Assembly (NCBI GenBank): GCA_015522345.1
Contig: WAML01000094.1
Span: 1-9,533 of the forward strand
Length of the DNA: 9,533 bases
Source of the DNA: Desulfurococcales archaeon
GTDB lineage: Archaea; Thermoproteota; Thermoprotei_A; Sulfolobales; Desulfurococcaceae
Direction of reading: 5' to 3'
The position numbers and the translations under genes are program-made. Shown in pieces: positions 6,188 through 9,533 of this stretch (position 1 is the stretch's first letter; every line of letters begins with the position of its first letter). The notes beneath the pieces are model-generated. The model saw only the letters and a program-made list of their open reading frames with translations, searched no databases and was not told the origin of the DNA.

Positions 6188-6394
6188 TTAATTCTCAGTT
6201 CTCAGTCCTGAGTTATCGTCGAGATACTATTTGGAGAAAGACAAATAATCTATACTAGATAAAGAATATTTTGGTTTAGGAAAAAATGTACTATCTTCAA
6301 GAGAGATCCTTTAAATACTGTATTGCGTTCAATAGTCGATGTAGCATAGTAGGTATATATACCTCAATTTATTATAATAAGTAAATACGATAGA
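6188..6394 (+). other. Intergenic region between pyrF and the membrane protein gene
   Basis: About 207 bases without a supported gene. It holds a tandem heptamer TTCTCAG at 6192-6198 and 6199-6205, followed by TCCTGAG (6206-6212), which can form only a weak 4-bp hairpin. It also has a TATA-like CCTTTAAATACTG (about 6308-6320) with no obvious gene at the expected distance, and the palindrome at 6351-6364. I found no C/D box set and no tRNA. Confidence 0.4.
6351..6364 (+). promoter_or_regulatory. 14-bp perfect palindrome AGGTATATATACCT covering a TATA box
   Basis: This perfect inverted repeat contains TATATATA at its centre. From 6357 it predicts a transcript start near 6382 and a leader of 13-22 bases for the membrane protein gene. 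A second TATA candidate, TTATAATAA (6372-6380), would instead give a leaderless mRNA starting close to 6400. The perfect symmetry could mark an operator that competes with TBP, or simply an alternating-AT TATA box flanked by chance. Confidence 0.45.
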
Positions 6395-7801
6395 GTGATC
6401 ATATTGTACGAAAACAGAGGCATTCTACCTATACTACTCGATAAACTCGGGCTGGTATGGATAGCTATTATAGAGCCTATACTACTAGCTTATGTTATTA
6501 CTACATCTAAGTTTAAAGTATTTAGTCTACCTGATATCGGCGGCATTGTTCTTATAAGTATTTCAGTTCTTTTAATGTTATTGATACTGGCTATAATGAG
6601 TTTGAGACACTTTAAGTACTTTATTGAATGGAGGCTCTTATTTTATTCCTCTATAGCGTTTATGTATGGTGTAATTGCTCTACTCCTCTATAGAGTAATT
6701 GATATACAGTCCTCTATAATTGGTTTAACTGTCTTCACATTATTTCATAAAGTAAACTATATCTTTGTAGAAATAGCCACTCTCGCAGGCCTTCTATACT
6801 TCATTAAAAATACTCTTGGGACAAGAATTGCTAGAGGAGGTATTATTTTTAAGGAAATGATAGTGGTTTTCGTCTTATTCGCTTTAAGCATAATATCTTT
6901 CTTAACAGTAATAGTTGTCTTTGAAGGATCCAGTATAACCACTGATCTCTCAAGAAAGGCTATAGCTCTACTCTATATAATTGGAATCAATATCGCCCTA
7001 TACTATATGTACGAGTTTCTAAGACTTATACAGAGGTCTCACTTAAGAATGTACTCTGCATTATCTGTTCTTGTAACACTATTCTTCTTAATAAACAGCT
7101 ACACTAGAATGCTAGAATATGTTTTTGAATTTAATCCAGCGTTCCAGGGATTCTTATCATATGTTCCAGCAATAGTTATGCTTGTACTAATAGCATTGCT
7201 TGTAATAATGTATTCTGGCCTAGATTTAATTACAAAGATAGTATATTATTCTGTTAGAACACCGTTAGCTACTAAAAGAAATATTGTGCCAATGACTTAT
7301 TTAATTGAATTCTATAGAGAGGATCCATTTCTATCAGTTGATATGATTAGAGTAATAATTAATAGACTCATCAAGATTAAGGGAGACTTGAAGTCGGGCG
7401 TTATAATAACGTATTTTGGGAGCCCCTTTGTAGATGCCTTGGAAGAAACTATTGTCTCAAGTAACTTAAAACCCTATGTAGTATATGTTATCAAAGGACT
7501 TGGGCTCCCACGATATGATGAAAGAATTGGGGCTTATACTTCAGTATTTGATGGGAATCATCTTAGGCTATTAATAGAGACTTATGTTAGGGATAAACCC
7601 ATTGTTGTAGTAATTGATGATTTGACTCATGAAATAGTATTGTATGGTGTCGAGAGAGTATATAATACATTGTCTACCCTGTTTACGAGACTCCGTAGAG
7701 ACGATCTGATCATAATGTTGTTTAACTCATACGCCCATGATCAGAGGGAGAGAGCCTATATAAGGAATCTAGCAAAAAGAATTATATCTGTAGACTTATA
7801 G
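6395..7801 (+). CDS. Polytopic membrane protein with C-terminal DUF835-like cytoplasmic domain
   Basis: The 468-residue protein has two halves. The first 275 residues hold seven or eight hydrophobic helices, at about 18-37, 48-69, 81-100, 122-139, 154-176, 188-209, 220-237 and 254-275. The rest, about 295-468, is soluble. It has alternating strands and helices, including SGVIITYFGSP (334-344) and a hydrophobic strand ending in two aspartates, PIVVVIDDLTHEI (402-414). A long helix and a last strand LIIMLFNS (438-445) follow. This pattern resembles DUF835, a degenerate RecA/KaiC-like domain found in archaeal membrane sensors, but I see no Walker A motif, so ATP hydrolysis is unlikely. Sensing or signalling is inferred from architecture only. 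The gene stands alone. The start is either GTG 6395 or TTG 6404; GTGATC at 6395-6400 matches the ribosome-site consensus and would favour the TTG. Confidence 0.75.
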   Translation: MIILYENRGILPILLDKLGLVWIAIIEPILLAYVITTSKFKVFSLPDIGGIVLISISVLLMLLILAIMSLRHFKYFIEWRLLFYSSIAFMYGVIALLLYRVIDIQSSIIGLTVFTLFHKVNYIFVEIATLAGLLYFIKNTLGTRIARGGIIFKEMIVVFVLFALSIISFLTVIVVFEGSSITTDLSRKAIALLYIIGINIALYYMYEFLRLIQRSHLRMYSALSVLVTLFFLINSYTRMLEYVFEFNPAFQGFLSYVPAIVMLVLIALLVIMYSGLDLITKIVYYSVRTPLATKRNIVPMTYLIEFYREDPFLSVDMIRVIINRLIKIKGDLKSGVIITYFGSPFVDALEETIVSSNLKPYVVYVIKGLGLPRYDERIGAYTSVFDGNHLRLLIETYVRDKPIVVVIDDLTHEIVLYGVERVYNTLSTLFTRLRRDDLIIMLFNSYAHDQRERAYIRNLAKRIISVDL

Positions 7802-7803
7802 CA

Positions 7804-7853
7804 ATGAAGAGAATTGCACATGCTGAAAAATGATGATCCTCCACCGGGTCTGA
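7804..7853 (+). ncRNA. C/D box sRNA (dual 2'-O-methylation guide)
   Basis: The four boxes of an archaeal C/D guide RNA appear in order with correct spacing. These are C box ATGAAGA (7804-7810), a 12-nt guide (7811-7822), D' box CTGA (7823-7826), a 3-nt spacer, C' box ATGATGA (7830-7836), a 13-nt guide (7837-7849) and D box CTGA (7850-7853). C', D' and D are perfect. C has one change (T to A), which would replace the U-U pair of the kink-turn by an A-U pair. Such RNAs assemble with L7Ae, Nop5 and fibrillarin to methylate rRNA or tRNA. By the D+5 rule the targets would be CAUGUGCAAUUC, methylated at the fifth base (U), and ACCCGGUGGAGGA, methylated at the fifth base (G). I could not place either in a known rRNA or tRNA. 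The RNA starts 2 bases after the membrane gene stop and ends 4 bases before the convergent dppA stop, so it may be processed from that gene's 3' end. Confidence 0.82.
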
Positions 7854-7857
7854 GATA

Positions 7858-8703
7858 CTACATGTAGTTTCTAAGAGAATCTATTCCTATAGCCATTAGC
7901 GCTAGAACTTCTATTAATCCCAGGAGTTCTCTTGGAGAATCTGTAGTGTACTCTATAGTATATGCATCTATTCTTTTTACACCAGGTATTATAGAGGCTA
8001 TATCTGTATAGATATTGTTTCTAAATTCGATCACAGTCTTTAATGTACTACCTAGTTTTAATGGCTTAAGTTCTCTTCTCTTGATCCTCTCGACAGCGTC
8101 ATGTAGTCCTCTTTTTAGTGCTTCAAGTACTTCATCTAGGCTATCGTATAGTGCTGCATATCTACTAACACCTTTCTTCAATGGTATGAAGACAGACCAT
8201 GGAGTATACGTTCTAACTTGTTCACCTAAATATTCGTCTCCAGCCACAAGAGCTACGGGTACATTATATTCTCCGGCAACTAATGCATTCAATAAATACT
8301 CGCTTACAACTACTCCATTAATCTTTATTCTATAGAATGTTCTACCACTATAGGTGTGGTCTAGTATAGCGTTTGTAGTGCCGGCTGCTGCGTGATAGCC
8401 TATCATTAGTATTGCATCAAATGATTCATCTAACCCTGTAACCATGGAGTATGGGCGTGGGAAACCTTGGATTAATGTAGTTTTCTTAGGCATCTCTAGA
8501 TAATCTATATTGGTCATAAAGCCGTGGCTATCAGCTATGACTATGCGGTCGACACCTGCTTTAGAAAGTTCTTCAGCTATAGTTCTTGCTATACGAGTAA
8601 CAATTTTTACTCCACGGCTATACTGGCTCGACTTTGGAGTAAGCATTGAGAGAGAAGCTATTCCAGGTAATCCTTCAAAATCTATGCTTACGTAGACCTT
8701 CAT
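7858..8703 (-). CDS. dppA: M55 family D-aminopeptidase (DppA-like)
   Basis: This is a zinc metallopeptidase of family M55, whose type member, Bacillus subtilis DppA, cleaves N-terminal D-amino acids from short peptides and forms a decamer. The 281-residue length fits. The metal ligands known for DppA (Asp8, Glu10, His60, His104, Glu133) are found here as Asp8 and Glu10 in SIDFEG, His60 in ADSHG, His104 in GYHA and Glu135 in VVSEY. The nucleophilic His115 of DppA corresponds to His116 in LDHT. There is no signal peptide, so it acts in the cytosol. Archaea lack D-amino-acid peptidoglycan, so the substrate is unclear; turnover of short or damaged peptides is possible. The ATG at 8703 is set by AGGTGAT seven bases upstream. 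No transporter genes of the bacterial dpp operon accompany it. It is divergent from the methyltransferase gene. Confidence 0.9.
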   Translation of the reverse strand: MKVYVSIDFEGLPGIASLSMLTPKSSQYSRGVKIVTRIARTIAEELSKAGVDRIVIADSHGFMTNIDYLEMPKKTTLIQGFPRPYSMVTGLDESFDAILMIGYHAAAGTTNAILDHTYSGRTFYRIKINGVVVSEYLLNALVAGEYNVPVALVAGDEYLGEQVRTYTPWSVFIPLKKGVSRYAALYDSLDEVLEALKRGLHDAVERIKRRELKPLKLGSTLKTVIEFRNNIYTDIASIIPGVKRIDAYTIEYTTDSPRELLGLIEVLALMAIGIDSLRNYM

Positions 8704-8708
8704 ACTAT

Positions 8709-8748
8709 ATCACCTAATGAACTATATAGTTTCGAAACTTATTATACC
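8709..8748 (-). promoter_or_regulatory. dppA promoter with ribosome site and two overlapping palindromes
   Basis: On the minus strand the TATA box TATAATAAG lies at 8739-8747, predicting a transcript start near 8722. The ribosome site AGGTGAT is at 8709-8715. Two perfect 12-bp palindromes lie between TATA and leader: AGTTTCGAAACT (8728-8739) and AACTATATAGTT (8720-8731), sharing four bases. Their half-sites are all versions of AAACT/AGTTT, which is what a dimeric repressor site placed over the transcript start would look like. Confidence 0.5.
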
Positions 8749-8803
8749 TTTCAAATACTCTACATAAAATGGATATGGGCTTCAGAATTTCTCTAATATC
8801 ATA

Positions 8804-8808
8804 GGTGG
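8804..8808 (+). promoter_or_regulatory. Ribosome binding site deciding a TTG start
   Basis: GGTGG lies five bases before the TTG at 8814, the same motif and spacing as at the TTG start of the small ORF before thiL. The GTG at 8805, which would give a longer protein, lies inside the motif itself and is therefore unlikely to be the start. Confidence 0.6.
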
Positions 8809-8813
8809 TTGTT

Positions 8814-9449
8814 TTGTCATACAACCTCTTTAATAAATACTACGAAGTATATGATCAATGGTATATCAGGAACGTTATAACGTTCTACAATGAATGCTTA
8901 TGTATAAAATTTCTATCACCTTATGGTAGGGTACTAGATGTAGGTGTTGGAACAGGTGTTTTCTCTAAATGTTTAGGCAATAACGTTCTAGGACTTGATC
9001 CAGCATATAATCCGCTTGTTATTGCTAGAAAACGTAGAGTAGAAGTAGTTAATGCTGTGGGAGAGAATATGCCTTTTAAACAAAGCTCTTTCGATACTAT
9101 AGTCATGGTAGTAACTATATGTTTTCTCGATGAACCGGGTAGAGTATTTAATGAAATCCGTAGAGTCTTAGTAGATAAAGGATATTTAATAACATGCATT
9201 GTTCCACGCGATAGTCCTTGGGGAGAATACTATATGTATAAGACGTGGAGAAGAGAAAGTCTATTCTATGAATATGCAAGGTTCTATACGAAACAGGAAC
9301 TCTACAACATACTCAAAGGACATGGATTTAGAGTAGTAGATTATTGTGGAACACTCTCTTATAAACCAGGAGATCCTCCATATATAGAGTATCCTGTTAG
9401 AGATGTTTATGGGAAAGGATTTGTATGTTATAAAGCTGTTAAGGAGTGA
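8814..9449 (+). CDS. Class I SAM-dependent methyltransferase
   Basis: The 211-residue protein is a Rossmann-fold methyltransferase of the UbiE/Methyltransf_11 type. Motif I, VLDVGVGTG (40-48), binds S-adenosylmethionine. LGLDP (59-63) carries the acidic residue that holds the ribose, GENMPF (83-88) and FDTIVMVV (93-100) form motifs II-III, and EIRRVLVDKGYLI (114-126) is the usual next helix and strand. The N terminus, MSYNLFNKYYEVYDQWY, matches the cap helix common in archaeal members and supports the TTG start at 8814. The acceptor cannot be told: lipid, quinone, small molecule or tRNA are all possible. C-terminal residues 135-211 form a substrate region rich in Tyr and Trp. It has four cysteines (30, 53, 103, 128) in its first 130 residues but no metal-binding pattern. 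The gene's 3' end overlaps a convergent gene by 11 bases. Confidence 0.88.
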   Translation: MSYNLFNKYYEVYDQWYIRNVITFYNECLCIKFLSPYGRVLDVGVGTGVFSKCLGNNVLGLDPAYNPLVIARKRRVEVVNAVGENMPFKQSSFDTIVMVVTICFLDEPGRVFNEIRRVLVDKGYLITCIVPRDSPWGEYYMYKTWRRESLFYEYARFYTKQELYNILKGHGFRVVDYCGTLSYKPGDPPYIEYPVRDVYGKGFVCYKAVKE

Positions 9450-9533
9450 CTATGTATTTATAGAATTTCTTAGCAATTTCTTTAGCTATTTTTCTACTCT
9501 TAACTCTAACTACAATAGTATTTGGATCAAAGT
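9439..9533 (-). CDS. C-terminal end of an unidentified protein, cut by the window edge
   Basis: An open minus-strand frame enters from the right edge and stops at TAA (9439-9441). The visible 31 residues begin FDPNTIVVRVKSRKIA and end YKYIVTP. A hydrophobic strand is followed by a lysine-rich amphipathic helix, which looks like a real protein C terminus, perhaps of a nucleic-acid-binding or ribosome-associated protein. I cannot name a family from so little. The frame overlaps the last 11 bases of the methyltransferase gene in convergent orientation. Confidence 0.6.
   Translation of the reverse strand, partial: FDPNTIVVRVKSRKIAKEIAKKFYKYIVTP

Noticed and set aside
6192..6212. Tandem TTCTCAG repeat and CTCAG/CTGAG inverted repeat after pyrF, considered as terminator or sRNA
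   Set aside because: The stem is only 4 bp with a 4-base loop, no T-run follows, and the CTGA-like elements on the minus strand have no C box.
7616..7623. TGATGA inside the membrane protein gene
   Set aside because: It encodes the conserved Asp-Asp of the C-terminal domain and has no partner D box at 10-13 bases.
1..9533. CRISPR array, insertion sequence or prophage genes
   Set aside because: I saw no regularly spaced repeats, terminal inverted repeats, transposase motifs or phage genes. The content is ordinary chromosomal metabolism.

Overview
The window looks like chromosome of a hyperthermophilic crenarchaeon, most likely one of the Desulfurococcales (a Staphylothermus-like organism is my best guess, from composition and gene style, not from a search). 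The DNA is AT-rich. Arginine is written almost only as AGA/AGG and isoleucine often as ATA. Several genes start with GTG or TTG. Promoters look archaeal (TATA boxes about 25 bases before the transcript start), and ribosome binding sites are short GGTG-type motifs. A C/D box guide RNA confirms the archaeal origin. I see no mobile elements, CRISPR arrays, tRNA or rRNA genes. Genes are packed tightly, with no gene-free stretch over 300 bases.

Layout. (a) 1-1369, minus strand: a short unexplained edge, then thiL (thiamine-monophosphate kinase), preceded by a 48-residue two-helix membrane protein with a TTG start; the two probably form one transcript. (b) 1564-2280, plus strand: a flavodoxin-fold, iron-sulfur-flavoprotein-like oxidoreductase, convergent with (c) a minus-strand protein fusing a DUF357-like helical domain to a cytidylyltransferase of the FAD-synthetase/nucleotidyltransferase type (2288-2995). 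(d) 3117-3677, minus: a purine-type phosphoribosyltransferase, divergent from (e) pyrG (CTP synthase, 3776-5389), followed on the same strand by pyrF (OMP decarboxylase, 5468-6187). Block d-e is a nucleotide block: salvage of a purine base, and late pyrimidine steps (OMP to UMP, UTP to CTP). (f) 6395-7801, plus: a membrane protein with 7-8 helices and a C-terminal cytoplasmic domain resembling DUF835. (g) 7804-7853, plus: a C/D box sRNA filling the 56 bases between two convergent stop codons. (h) 7858-8703, minus: an M55 (DppA-type) D-aminopeptidase with all metal ligands. (i) 8814-9449, plus: a class I SAM-dependent methyltransferase, whose 3' end overlaps (j) a minus-strand gene running off the right edge.

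Most of the window is housekeeping metabolism. The parts most worth a second look are the C/D sRNA, the small TTG-start membrane protein before thiL, a PyrF with glutamate where OMP decarboxylases normally have an active-site lysine, the putative membrane sensor, and palindromic operator-like sites at two promoters.
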